Source: Prochlorococcus sp. AG-347-K10 (GTDB lineage: Bacteria; Cyanobacteriota; Cyanobacteriia; PCC-6307; Cyanobiaceae). From it: 64,000 bases of DNA. A program made the translations under genes and the position numbers. The DNA is taken from positions 1-64,000 of the forward strand of contig QCCB01000005.1 in assembly GCA_003278955.1 (NCBI GenBank), read 5' to 3'. The notes below the pieces were generated by a model. That model had not been told where the DNA came from. It saw only the letters and a list, made by a program, of their open reading frames with translations, and made no database searches. This document shows, in pieces, positions 20,239 to 28,403 of this stretch (positions are counted from its first letter, which is position 1; the number at the start of each line of letters is the position of its first letter).

Positions 20239-21045
20239 TTGAAAAGGGTAGCTTTATTAGTCCAATATGATGGATCTTATTATTCAGGTTGGCAAAAACA
20301 AAAAAATGCAACTACTGTTCAAGAAATTTTAGACAAAGCTCTCTTAAAGATTACAAATCAAAAAGTAAAGACTTTTGCAGCAGGAAGGACTGATGCTGGG
20401 GTTCATGCATCAGGACAAGTAGTACACTTTGATGTTGATTGTGTTATTCCAGGAAATAGTTATTCTGATGTCTTAAATAGTATTTTACCCTCAACAATTA
20501 GGATCTTAGAATCAGTTGAGGTTAAAGATAGTTGGCATGCATGCTATTCAGCAATGTATAGACATTATCGATATGTAATTAATAACAGTAAAATCCCTAA
20601 TTTGTTTATCAATAATTGGTCATGGCATAGATATCAAAAAGTATTGGATGAAGTTTTAATGTTAAATGCATCCAAGACAATGGAAGGAGAACATGATTTT
20701 TTTGCTTTTCAGAAAAGTGGTAGCAATAGAACAAACTCTATTACAAAAATAAAAAATATTGATATTAAAAGAGTAGAAGATTTGATATTAGTTGATATTA
20801 AAGCTACTGGTTTTTTATATGGAATGGTGCGTTTAATTATTGGTCAACTAGTTTTAGTTGGAGAAAAAAAAATATCGCCAGAAATTTTTACAGATAGATG
20901 GGTAAACAAAAAGAAAAATGATGTTAAAGAATCTGCTCCAGCTAAGGGTTTATGTTTTGTAAACGCTGTTTATGAAAAAAATGTTTTTAAAAAGATTAAT
21001 AACAACGATTTTTTCCCTGTATTCTTAATTAAGGGTTTTTCTTAA
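20239..21045 (+). CDS. truA: tRNA pseudouridine(38-40) synthase
   Basis: TruA (268 residues) isomerises uridines 38-40 in the tRNA anticodon arm. LVQYDGSYYSGWQKQ opens the fold and the catalytic Asp lies in AAGRTDAGVHASGQV. The start is TTG at 20239, chosen because the conserved core begins immediately after it and the frame is closed by a stop just upstream. An AAGGAGT sequence 21 nt upstream is too far to be a standard ribosome binding site. Confidence 0.94.
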   Translation: MKRVALLVQYDGSYYSGWQKQKNATTVQEILDKALLKITNQKVKTFAAGRTDAGVHASGQVVHFDVDCVIPGNSYSDVLNSILPSTIRILESVEVKDSWHACYSAMYRHYRYVINNSKIPNLFINNWSWHRYQKVLDEVLMLNASKTMEGEHDFFAFQKSGSNRTNSITKIKNIDIKRVEDLILVDIKATGFLYGMVRLIIGQLVLVGEKKISPEIFTDRWVNKKKNDVKESAPAKGLCFVNAVYEKNVFKKINNNDFFPVFLIKGFS

Positions 21046-21090
21046 GTAAAGATTAATTAAGCTAATTTTTTGTTTAATGATTTAAAACTG

Positions 21091-21120
21091 TTGTTTAATA
21101 TTCCTCCCATAAGGTAGAAT
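21091..21120 (+). promoter_or_regulatory. Candidate sigma-70 promoter upstream of rplM
   Basis: In the 114-bp gap after truA a TTGTTT hexamer (21091-21096) and a TAGAAT hexamer (21115-21120) are 18 bp apart, a permissible -35/-10 spacing. The rplM start is 40 bp downstream. The gap is unusually long for this cluster, which supports a new transcription unit rplM-rpsI-rpmE-prfA. Not experimentally placed. Confidence 0.4.
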
Positions 21121-21159
21121 TTAGAACTAACTTTAAATTTATTTGCATAAATTTGGTAA

Positions 21160-21591
21160 ATGAATAAAACAATTACTCCATCTTTAGAAACCATTGAAAG
21201 AAATTGGTTTTTAGTTGACGCAAAAGATAAGACACTTGGAAGACTTGCTACAGAAATTGCAACTGTATTGAGAGGTAAGAATAAACCAACATTTACCCCT
21301 CATCTAGATACTGGAGATTTTGTTATTGTAGTAAATGCCGAAAAAGTTGAGGTAACTGGTAAAAAAGCATCACAAAAGTTGTATAGAAGACATTCTGGAA
21401 GACCAGGAGGAATGAAAATTGAAAAATTTGAGTCTCTACAAGAAAGAATTCCTGAAAGAATCATCGAGCAAGCAGTTAAGGGTATGCTGCCACACAACTC
21501 TTTAGGAAGACAGCAATTTAAAAAACTAAAAGTTTATAAAGGTGCTGATCATCCTCATGCTGCTCAGAATCCTGTATTATTAAATAGTTAA
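21160..21591 (+). CDS. rplM: 50S ribosomal protein L13
   Basis: L13 (143 residues) is an early-assembly protein. [19 protein letters not shown] and [21 protein letters not shown] are family segments. It begins a probable separate operon with rpsI nine bases downstream. Confidence 0.98.
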   Translation: MNKTITPSLETIERNWFLVDAKDKTLGRLATEIATVLRGKNKPTFTPHLDTGDFVIVVNAEKVEVTGKKASQKLYRRHSGRPGGMKIEKFESLQERIPERIIEQAVKGMLPHNSLGRQQFKKLKVYKGADHPHAAQNPVLLNS

Positions 21592-21600
21592 TTTATCAAA

Positions 21601-22011
21601 ATGAATAGCCAAATAAAAAACAAAGCTGTGTATTGGGGAACTGGAAGAAGAAAAACTTCAGTTGCTAGAGTTCGCTTGATTCCAGGTAATGGTCTTATAA
21701 AGATTAATGGTCGTTCTGGAGATGATTATTTAAACTTTAACCCTTTGCACTTAAATTCAATAAAAGCACCTTTGCAAACACTAGGCCTCGAGAATTCTTA
21801 TGATATCTTTGTTAATGTATTTGGTGGTGGATTGACAGGTCAAGCAGATGCTATCAAGCAAGGAGCAGCAAGAGCTCTTTGCGAATTATCTCCTGATAAT
21901 AGGAAACCGCTAAAAACTGAAGGTCATCTCAGTAGAGATCCTAGAGCGAAGGAAAGAAGAAAATATGGTCTTAAAAAAGCAAGAAAAGCTCCTCAATTCT
22001 CTAAACGTTAA
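21601..22011 (+). CDS. rpsI: 30S ribosomal protein S9
   Basis: S9 (136 residues) contacts P-site tRNA through its C-terminal tail. [15 protein letters not shown] and the end [20 protein letters not shown] are diagnostic; the last residues are KR as usual. It forms the normal rplM-rpsI pair. Confidence 0.98.
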   Translation: MNSQIKNKAVYWGTGRRKTSVARVRLIPGNGLIKINGRSGDDYLNFNPLHLNSIKAPLQTLGLENSYDIFVNVFGGGLTGQADAIKQGAARALCELSPDNRKPLKTEGHLSRDPRAKERRKYGLKKARKAPQFSKR

Positions 22012-22024
22012 AGCAATTTAAATC

Positions 22025-22285
22025 ATGCCAAAATCAGAAATACACCCAAAATGGTATCCAGATGCAAAAGTTATTTGTAATGGAGAAGTTGTAATGACGA
22101 CTGGCTCCACGCAACCTGAATTACATGTTGATGTATGGAGTGGTAATCATCCTTTCTTCACTGGAACTCAAAAGATACTTGATACAGAAGGTAGGGTTGA
22201 TAGGTTTATGAAAAAATATGGAATGGGTTCAGCTAATTCGGCTACATCAAAAGAGCAAAAAGAAGAAAAAGATTCTAAAAAATAG
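22025..22285 (+). CDS. rpmE: 50S ribosomal protein L31 (zinc-ligand-poor form)
   Basis: L31 (86 residues) bridges 50S and 30S at the central protuberance. IHPKWYPDAKVICNGEVV and NHPFFTGTQKILDTEGRVDRF show the family. Of the four zinc-binding cysteines of typical L31 only one remains; the second pair reads DVWSGNHPFF. The last 15 residues are a Lys/Glu/Ser tail. It lies between rpsI and prfA. Confidence 0.95.
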   Translation: MPKSEIHPKWYPDAKVICNGEVVMTTGSTQPELHVDVWSGNHPFFTGTQKILDTEGRVDRFMKKYGMGSANSATSKEQKEEKDSKK

Positions 22286-22313
22286 AATTTTCAAAAATCA
22301 AGCATAATTTTAA

Positions 22314-23408
22314 TTGGAATACTCAACATTAATTGCAAGGTTGAAAACTGCTTCAGAAAGTTTTGAAAATTTGGAAGTGCAGCTTGCTGATCCTGATATA
22401 GCTAATGATCCAAAAAAATTAGAATTAATAGCAAGAGAAAGGTCAAAATTAGAACCTTTAGTGATTGATTTTAATAAGTTGCTTGATACTGATAAAGAAA
22501 TCGAAGATTCAAAAAATCTACTTAGAGAGAATAGAAATGATAAAGAAATGGAATCTTTGATTAATGAGGAGTTAATAACTCTAGAGGAATGTAAGAATGA
22601 ACTGATTCAAAAAACCACAATCGCCTTATTGCCGAAAGATCCAAGAGATGAGAGAAGTGTAATGTTAGAAATCAGAGCCGGTGCAGGAGGTAACGAGGCT
22701 TGTATCTGGGCGGGTGATTTAGCAAGAATGTATGAAAGATATGGACAAAAAATTGGATGGTCTGTAAAACCTGTTAGTGCTGCCGAGTCAGATATGGGAG
22801 GATTCAAAGAGTTAGTTATATCCGTTAAGGGAGATTCTGTATATAGTCAACTTAAATTTGAGGCTGGTGTGCATAGAGTTCAAAGGGTTCCAGCTACTGA
22901 ATCGCAAGGAAGAGTTCATACCTCTACCGCTACAGTGGCCGTCATGCCTGAGGCTGACCCTGTTGAAGTTAAGATTGATCCAACTGATCTAGAGGTTGGC
23001 ACAGCAAGATCAGGAGGTGCAGGGGGACAAAATGTTAATAAAGTAGAGACAGCTATTGATCTTCTCCATAAGCCTACAGGAATAAGAGTTTTTTGTACTC
23101 AAGAGAGATCACAATTGCAAAATCGCGAACGAGCGATGGAAATTTTAAGAGCTAAATTATATGAAATTCAATTAAAAGAAGCTAATGCAAAAGAAAGATC
23201 TGAAAGGCTTTCCCAGGTTGGAACTGGCGACAGGAGTGAAAAAATTAGAACTTATAATTTTAAAGATAACAGGACAACTGATCATAGATTAGGTTCTAAT
23301 TTTTCATTAGAACCAATTCTTGCTGGTCAATTGGATGAAGTGATTGATGCATGCATAGCGCAAGAACAAAAAAGAATGATGGAAGATTTTAATAACGGAG
23401 TAAATTAA
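22314..23408 (+). CDS. prfA: Peptide chain release factor 1
   Basis: RF1 (364 residues) terminates translation at UAA and UAG. The GGQ motif is in [14 protein letters not shown], and [18 protein letters not shown] opens the core domain. The start codon is TTG with the sequence [10 protein letters not shown]. It ends the rplM-rpsI-rpmE-prfA run. Confidence 0.97.
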   Translation: MEYSTLIARLKTASESFENLEVQLADPDIANDPKKLELIARERSKLEPLVIDFNKLLDTDKEIEDSKNLLRENRNDKEMESLINEELITLEECKNELIQKTTIALLPKDPRDERSVMLEIRAGAGGNEACIWAGDLARMYERYGQKIGWSVKPVSAAESDMGGFKELVISVKGDSVYSQLKFEAGVHRVQRVPATESQGRVHTSTATVAVMPEADPVEVKIDPTDLEVGTARSGGAGGQNVNKVETAIDLLHKPTGIRVFCTQERSQLQNRERAMEILRAKLYEIQLKEANAKERSERLSQVGTGDRSEKIRTYNFKDNRTTDHRLGSNFSLEPILAGQLDEVIDACIAQEQKRMMEDFNNGVN

Positions 23409-23421
23409 GATTTTATTTTTA

Positions 23422-23928
23422 TTAGATTGCAATTCCTATTACGTATTTACTCCATTCTTTATGTCTGCCAGCGTCAATTTGTCTTGTGGCTTCAAAATTG
23501 AGATTACTAAGTGGACGATAAGGCTTGCGTTTTAAAGGCATTTTTGCCTCTTCTGGGGTTCGGTTACCTTTTTGTACATTGCATCTTAGACATGCTGTAG
23601 TAACATTTTCCCAGTTATCTGATCCACCCCTACTTCTCGGTAAAACATGATCTATTGATAAGTCACTACCCCTATAGTTACAGTACTGGCAAGCATTATT
23701 ATCTCTTAGAAGAATATTTTTTCTAGTTAAAGAAACCTCTCTAAAAGGGACCTTCACGTAGTAACGAAGTCTTATAACTGTCGGCAATTTTCTGCCACAA
23801 TGTATTGAATATGATTTATCTTCCTCTAAGCTTTCTGCTTTACCTTTGATCATCAAAATGACAGCCCTTCGCCATGAAGTGATGTTTAAAGGTTCATAAG
23901 ATGCATTTAAAACTAGAGTCTGGCCCAT
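23422..23928 (-). CDS. HNH endonuclease-family protein
   Basis: The C-terminal half is a complete HNH domain: CQYCNYRGSDLSIDHVLPRSRGG, then NWENVTTACLRCNVQKGN. It contains two CxxC zinc knuckles and the catalytic His in IDHV. I choose the ATG giving MGQTLVLNASYEPLN, the conserved start of this cyanobacterial family. The frame is open for 21 further codons to 23991, but that would leave only 5 bp to the divergent alr start. The cellular role is unknown; such lone HNH proteins may nick DNA. No restriction-modification partner is adjacent. Confidence 0.78.
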   Translation of the reverse strand: MGQTLVLNASYEPLNITSWRRAVILMIKGKAESLEEDKSYSIHCGRKLPTVIRLRYYVKVPFREVSLTRKNILLRDNNACQYCNYRGSDLSIDHVLPRSRGGSDNWENVTTACLRCNVQKGNRTPEEAKMPLKRKPYRPLSNLNFEATRQIDAGRHKEWSKYVIGIAI

Positions 23929-23996
23929 GCCAAAATACAATTTACATGTCATGCTAACTGTATATTTCAATAAGCGCATATAATTGTGCAAAGTTA

Positions 23997-25196
23997 ATGC
24001 AAATTCGGCAAACTAACCAGGAATTTAATTTTGATAAATATTCGATTTTTAAACAAGATATAGATCCAAAACAAAGAGCATGGATAGAAATTAATGGTAA
24101 AGCATTAGAGACAAATGTAAGGCAATTAAGAACAAAACTAAGTAAAAATTGTCAATTTATGGCGGTTGTCAAAGCTGATGGATATGGACATGATGCAAAA
24201 GTAGTATCTGAATACGCTTTTAAAGGTGGAGCTTCGCAATTAGGCGTTGCGACTTTAAAAGAAGGGATTAGGCTACGTTCTTTTGGAGTTAAAAAACCAA
24301 TTCTTATTCTCGGGAATCTATATACAAAAAAAGACTTAACAATATCCTTTAAAAATGATCTTATGCCAACTATAAGTAGTATAAGAGAGTGTTTAATTTG
24401 CAATAATATCGGGAAGCACTTTGGGTTGAAATTTTCTTTACATCTTAAGGTTGATACAGGAATGTCAAGATTAGGATTTGAATCTAATAAATTTGTTCAG
24501 CAATTTGAAAAAATAAAATCTTTTGAGAACATTTTAATAGAAGGAATATATAGTCATTTATCGTCTGCAGATGAAGTTAACGCATTAGATTCTCAAAGTA
24601 TTACACAATTACAAAGACTAAAGTTTAATCAATTATTAAAGCAAATTAATCTTGAGAGAAATAATGAAATTAAGATTCATTTGGCTAATTCTGCGGGAAT
24701 GCTTCTTAGCAAAGATTTTCATTTTCACATGGTACGTGTTGGGCTTTCTATGTACGGATACAGTCCTCTTGCCAAAATAGATAAAAATTTATTAATTAAA
24801 CCAGCTTTATCTTTGAAGGTAAAAGTAGCTTTTATAAGAACTATTGATAAAGGTGTAAGTGTAAGTTATGGAGGCAAATTTGTAAGTCATAGAAAAACTA
24901 AGTTAGCTGTATTAAGTATTGGTTATGCAGATGGTGTACCAAGAAATCTTTCAGGCAAGATAAATGTTATCCATAATAATAAATTTTATCCTCAAGTTGG
25001 ATCTATAACTATGGACCAAATGATGGTAGACATAACAGATTCTAATGAAATTAAAGTTGGTAGTACCCTAGTTTTACTAGGATCTGATGGAGATAAAACA
25101 ATTTCTCTTCTTGAATGGGCAAGAAAATCTAATACTATCCCTTGGGAAATTCTTTGTTCTTTTAAAAATAGATTACCTAAAGTTCAAGTAGACTAG
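23997..25196 (+). CDS. alr: Alanine racemase
   Basis: This PLP enzyme (399 residues from this ATG) makes D-alanine for peptidoglycan. The PLP lysine is in MAVVKADGYGHDA and the catalytic Tyr in VSVSYGGKF; HLANSAGML and the end VDITDSNEIKVGSTLVLLG are also family-typical. About 27 residues precede the fold start (RAWIEINGKALETNV), so a shorter start is possible. It is divergent from the HNH gene and followed by tRNA-Ser. Confidence 0.95.
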   Translation: MQIRQTNQEFNFDKYSIFKQDIDPKQRAWIEINGKALETNVRQLRTKLSKNCQFMAVVKADGYGHDAKVVSEYAFKGGASQLGVATLKEGIRLRSFGVKKPILILGNLYTKKDLTISFKNDLMPTISSIRECLICNNIGKHFGLKFSLHLKVDTGMSRLGFESNKFVQQFEKIKSFENILIEGIYSHLSSADEVNALDSQSITQLQRLKFNQLLKQINLERNNEIKIHLANSAGMLLSKDFHFHMVRVGLSMYGYSPLAKIDKNLLIKPALSLKVKVAFIRTIDKGVSVSYGGKFVSHRKTKLAVLSIGYADGVPRNLSGKINVIHNNKFYPQVGSITMDQMMVDITDSNEIKVGSTLVLLGSDGDKTISLLEWARKSNTIPWEILCSFKNRLPKVQVD

Positions 25197-25257
25197 ACAT
25201 TTCGATTAAATAAAAAATTTTGAATGTTTGCATGAAAATTGATAATGTATAAGAAAT

Positions 25258-25346
25258 GGAGAGGTGGCTGAGTGGTTGAAAGCGGCTCCCTGCTAAGGAG
25301 TTACAGGAGGTAACTTTTGTCGAGGGTTCGAATCCCTCCCTCTCCG
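25258..25346 (+). tRNA. trnS: tRNA-Ser (GCT anticodon)
   Basis: The 89-nt sequence forms a class II tRNA with acceptor stem GGAGAGG/CCTCTCC and a long variable arm. The anticodon loop reads CTGCTAA with anticodon GCT, and the T-arm carries GGTTCGAATCC. The discriminator is G, typical of serine, and CCA is not encoded. Confidence 0.96.
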
Positions 25347-25381
25347 TGATTTATTTAGAAAATTTTTAATTAATATTTGTT

Positions 25382-26170
25382 TTAAAACAAGTCAAGATCA
25401 ATATCTTCTAGGTCATAAATAGAATTTAAAATCAAGTCAGCGCCTGCATTTCTAAGATTTTTTTCGTAAGAATTACGTTCTTTTAATCGAGAATTTAAAT
25501 GTAAATGAGGGGGAGCTATTCCGATACTTATGAATTTCTGAGATGGTATTTCCTTTCTAGCGTTTATAACTGTATTTATATCTGCAATAGTATCTCCTAC
25601 ATATGCAATGGGAATATTTGATTCACCAATTTTATCTCCAATAAGCTTTTTGGATAAGTTAATAAAACCTTTAGGATCAGGCTTGTCAGGGGCATCTCCC
25701 ATAGATATCAATGGTGGTGATTTTAGTCCAAGTCTTTTTTCTAAAACAAATTTTGCAGAAGCAGGCTCTGCACCACTAACAAAACCCCAGATTATTCCAT
25801 TATCTTGAATTAAATCAAAAAACTTTTTGTCAACTAATAACTCCTCATTTGTTATGTAACCCGACCAGTATTTACTATCTTTATTTGGATCTCCACCAAA
25901 GTAAAACTTTTCAAAACATTTTACTATCGCCTCTCTTGGAGGAATTTTAAGGTTTAAGTTTTCTTTTTTTATAAATCTTTTTATAAGTTCTAAACTTAAA
26001 TCCCAGTCATTATTCCAGATCCCTTCATTTTTGGCATTATCAATATCTATATAACTTGGCTCCCATCCTGTAAATTTGTAGACAGTTTTTTTTAATGAAA
26101 GTCTGTAACTATTCTCTACGCTGCGGATTACCCCATCAATGTCAAACAAAATTAAACCAATATTTTTCAA
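25382..26170 (-). CDS. HAD-IA hydrolase, TIGR01548-like
   Basis: This 262-residue HAD protein has motif I LILFDIDGVIRSVENSY (Asp10 and Asp12) and motif IV YVGDTIADINTVINA. The IRSVENSYRLSLKKTV and GWEPSYIDIDNAKNEG stretches match the cyanobacterial/plant TIGR01548 subgroup, where it is sometimes fused to histidine-synthesis enzymes. The substrate is not known. It is on the same strand as cbiG-cobJ about 96 bp away and may be independent. Confidence 0.82.
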   Translation of the reverse strand: MKNIGLILFDIDGVIRSVENSYRLSLKKTVYKFTGWEPSYIDIDNAKNEGIWNNDWDLSLELIKRFIKKENLNLKIPPREAIVKCFEKFYFGGDPNKDSKYWSGYITNEELLVDKKFFDLIQDNGIIWGFVSGAEPASAKFVLEKRLGLKSPPLISMGDAPDKPDPKGFINLSKKLIGDKIGESNIPIAYVGDTIADINTVINARKEIPSQKFISIGIAPPHLHLNSRLKERNSYEKNLRNAGADLILNSIYDLEDIDLDLF

Positions 26171-26266
26171 TTAATTTTCTTACATCATTATTATAAAAGA
26201 TTAGTATTCTTATAAAGAAAAAGCAAAGAAAACTTTCTATTTATAAAAATTATGGATTAGCGAAAC

Positions 26267-28069
26267 TTAATTTTGTAAATATCCTCTGGGAGTGAGAAAT
26301 ATTTCGTCAACTAAGGTTGTTTGAGAATTGCCAATAATAATGATTGATAACATATCAATCTCTTTAAAAGGAATGGTATTTAAAGTAAAAAATTTTTTGG
26401 TTTGATTTTCTCTCCCTACTTGTCTAGCTAATAAAACTGGAGTATCACCATGCCTAGATTGTAAACATATATCTATTACACTTTTAAGCTGCCAATTTCT
26501 CTCAATGGATTGAGGATTAAATAAAGCTATTACAAAGTCGCCCACAAGAGCTCCTTTAATTCTTTTTTCTATTAATGACCATGGAGTTAATTTATCGCTT
26601 AAGCTTACTGAACAAAAGTCATTCATTAGTGGTGCTCCACTAATTGCAGCAGCTAATTGAACACTACTTATACCTGGATGGACTTCAAAGTAAGGTCTAT
26701 TTTCTTTTTTGATTTTTTGTAGTAATTCTAAAAGTAAACCTGCCATTCCATAAAATCCAGATTCACCTGAAGAAATTAAAGCCACTTTTATTCCTTCTTC
26801 AGCTAGTTTAATAGCTTTACTGCATCTCTCTTTTTCCTCAGTAAGTTTACTTTCAATTAAAACCTGATCATTCCTTTTTAAGGGTTTTATTAAATCTAAA
26901 TACATTTTGTATCCAATCCAAACAGTACATCTTGAAAGTGCTTTTCTTGCATTATTGGTTAGGAAGGAGATATCACCGGGCCCACTTCCAATAATATGGA
27001 TCTCACCATGGGTTGGATTATATTGATTTTTTGATTCTGCTACAGCGATAGTTACTGCCCCAGATTGATTTTTGAAAATTCTTTTTTCTTCTAATAATTT
27101 TGCTTCTTCTCCTGCTGCTAGTAAGCAAGAGGCTTCTGCTACAGAAGGAGTACCAATTTCCTTTTGCACGACATTTGATGGATTGGGAACAATTATTGTT
27201 GAAAGATCTTTTTTACTAAAAAACTTTATAGGCAAGTTTTTTTCTTCAGAAAGTTCTAAAATTCCTCTCTCATCTTTTTTTATATCTATAGTTGCAAATC
27301 CCGCAATTGATTGCTGCGATAAATTTCCTGACTCCAAAAGATTATTTAAAGAATTTGCTATTAATTCTTTGCTTGTATTCCTTTCACATCCAATGCCAAT
27401 CCATAATACAGGCGGGTGCCAAGTTGTTCCATTATTTTCGAATATACTCACATGAAATGTTGAATCTGGTTTTTCAGTTTCTCCTTTATCAATTTGATTT
27501 ATAATCTCAGCTGATTCTGAAGTTTTCCATAAGCTATTACCAGATAATTGTTTGCAAAATATTTCTTCGTTTTTAGCTTGTTTAATTACTAGTTTTGACC
27601 AATCGTTTATTTTGCCAGATCTTTTCCACCCCCATTGATTTCCAAATGCATCAAGATTTAAGAGGCTTTGATCATTGGAATTATTAGTTTCTATAATTTC
27701 GCCACCAAATAAATTAGCAATTTGACATGAAATATTTTGCGTATTTGACTGATGTAAGCCAATTAATGGAATTATCTTGGAACATTTGTTATCTATAACT
27801 ATTACTCCTGGATCTTGATCTTTAGAGGTTAAAAATGGATTTATTATGCGTATTGATGCAGCAATTGATCCTATAAAAATTATTAAATCTATCTCCGGCC
27901 ATTTTTTTAATAATATTTCTCTAGGTTTTTGTACTTGAATAAGTTCATTTTTCTTTCCATCCTCTTTTGAAGAACCCGCAATATATATGTCTTTGACAAA
28001 TTCGGTTTTTTTAAGCCTTTTTAAAATTTCTTTTGAATTATTAGATAGACCTATCGCAATGCCTTTCAA
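26267..28069 (-). CDS. cobJ: CbiG-CobJ fusion: cobalt-precorrin-5A hydrolase / precorrin-3B C17-methyltransferase
   Basis: This is a 600-residue bifunctional protein of cobalamin corrin-ring synthesis. Residues 1-about 345 resemble CbiG, which opens the precorrin delta-lactone; GIGCERNTS is at about 225. From about residue 355 the CobJ/CbiH SAM methyltransferase begins with GEIHIIGSGPGDISFLT, followed by ISSGESGFYGMAG and HPGISSVQLAAA. Such fusions occur in picocyanobacteria. The product feeds pseudocobalamin synthesis. It is divergent from psaA across a 334-bp region. Confidence 0.9.
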   Translation of the reverse strand: MKGIAIGLSNNSKEILKRLKKTEFVKDIYIAGSSKEDGKKNELIQVQKPREILLKKWPEIDLIIFIGSIAASIRIINPFLTSKDQDPGVIVIDNKCSKIIPLIGLHQSNTQNISCQIANLFGGEIIETNNSNDQSLLNLDAFGNQWGWKRSGKINDWSKLVIKQAKNEEIFCKQLSGNSLWKTSESAEIINQIDKGETEKPDSTFHVSIFENNGTTWHPPVLWIGIGCERNTSKELIANSLNNLLESGNLSQQSIAGFATIDIKKDERGILELSEEKNLPIKFFSKKDLSTIIVPNPSNVVQKEIGTPSVAEASCLLAAGEEAKLLEEKRIFKNQSGAVTIAVAESKNQYNPTHGEIHIIGSGPGDISFLTNNARKALSRCTVWIGYKMYLDLIKPLKRNDQVLIESKLTEEKERCSKAIKLAEEGIKVALISSGESGFYGMAGLLLELLQKIKKENRPYFEVHPGISSVQLAAAISGAPLMNDFCSVSLSDKLTPWSLIEKRIKGALVGDFVIALFNPQSIERNWQLKSVIDICLQSRHGDTPVLLARQVGRENQTKKFFTLNTIPFKEIDMLSIIIIGNSQTTLVDEIFLTPRGYLQN

Positions 28070-28403
28070 ATTAGAAACTATTGATAGTAACTTTGAAATT
28101 ATATCCTGTCGCTGGATTTAAAAAATTTTCTTTGAAATATAAAAAAAAATTTAAGAAATTTATATAAATTTTGAGTAAAAATACTCATAATTTAGTCATA
28201 GACTAGAATTTAACAAAATATTCATATAGTAACAATCATTAGAACATTTGTTACGTTAATGCATAACGAAAGAATCTTTGCCTTATTATTTTTGAAACGA
28301 ATATCTAAAGTTCCGAAGGATTCGTTTTCTTGAACATTATCATAAAAAATAGGTTCAAGTTCCGATCAATCGGCTTTAATGTCAATTATTTTCGAGGTGC
28401 TAG
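28070..28403. promoter_or_regulatory. cobJ-psaA divergent regulatory region
   Basis: The 334-bp gap contains no convincing gene. From left to right it holds a palindrome TGAGTA-AAAA-TACTCA (28172-28187), a TAGAAT hexamer at 28204-28209, a CGTTA-ATGCA-TAACG inverted repeat (28254-28268) and a block of three inverted repeats (28294-28373) just before psaA. A GAGGTG Shine-Dalgarno lies about 8 nt before the psaA ATG. The TTTGTTACGTT stretch weakly resembles one half of an HLR1 (RpaB) site, but not enough to call it. Confidence 0.5.
28294..28373 (+). promoter_or_regulatory. psaA leader with three consecutive inverted repeats
   Basis: First stem: GAAACGAAT (28294-28302) with ATTCGTTTT (28320-28328), 8 Watson-Crick pairs plus one G-T. 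Second: CTTGAAC (28329-28335) with GTTCAAG (28353-28359). Third: CCGAT (28362-28366) with ATCGG (28369-28373), most likely CCGA-TCAA-TCGG. A direct repeat AAGTTCCGA occurs in the first loop (28308-28316) and across the second and third stems (28357-28365). The array ends 30 bp before the psaA start, so it would form the 5' untranslated region if transcription begins upstream of it. Confidence 0.5.

Noticed and set aside
27072-27455. 127-codon ORF opposite cbiG-cobJ
   Set aside because: Antisense to a well-supported fusion gene with no recognisable domain.
28250-28275. HLR1 (RpaB) site upstream of psaA
   Set aside because: Only one half-site (GTTACGTT) is approximately right; the second half and the spacing do not fit the consensus I recall.
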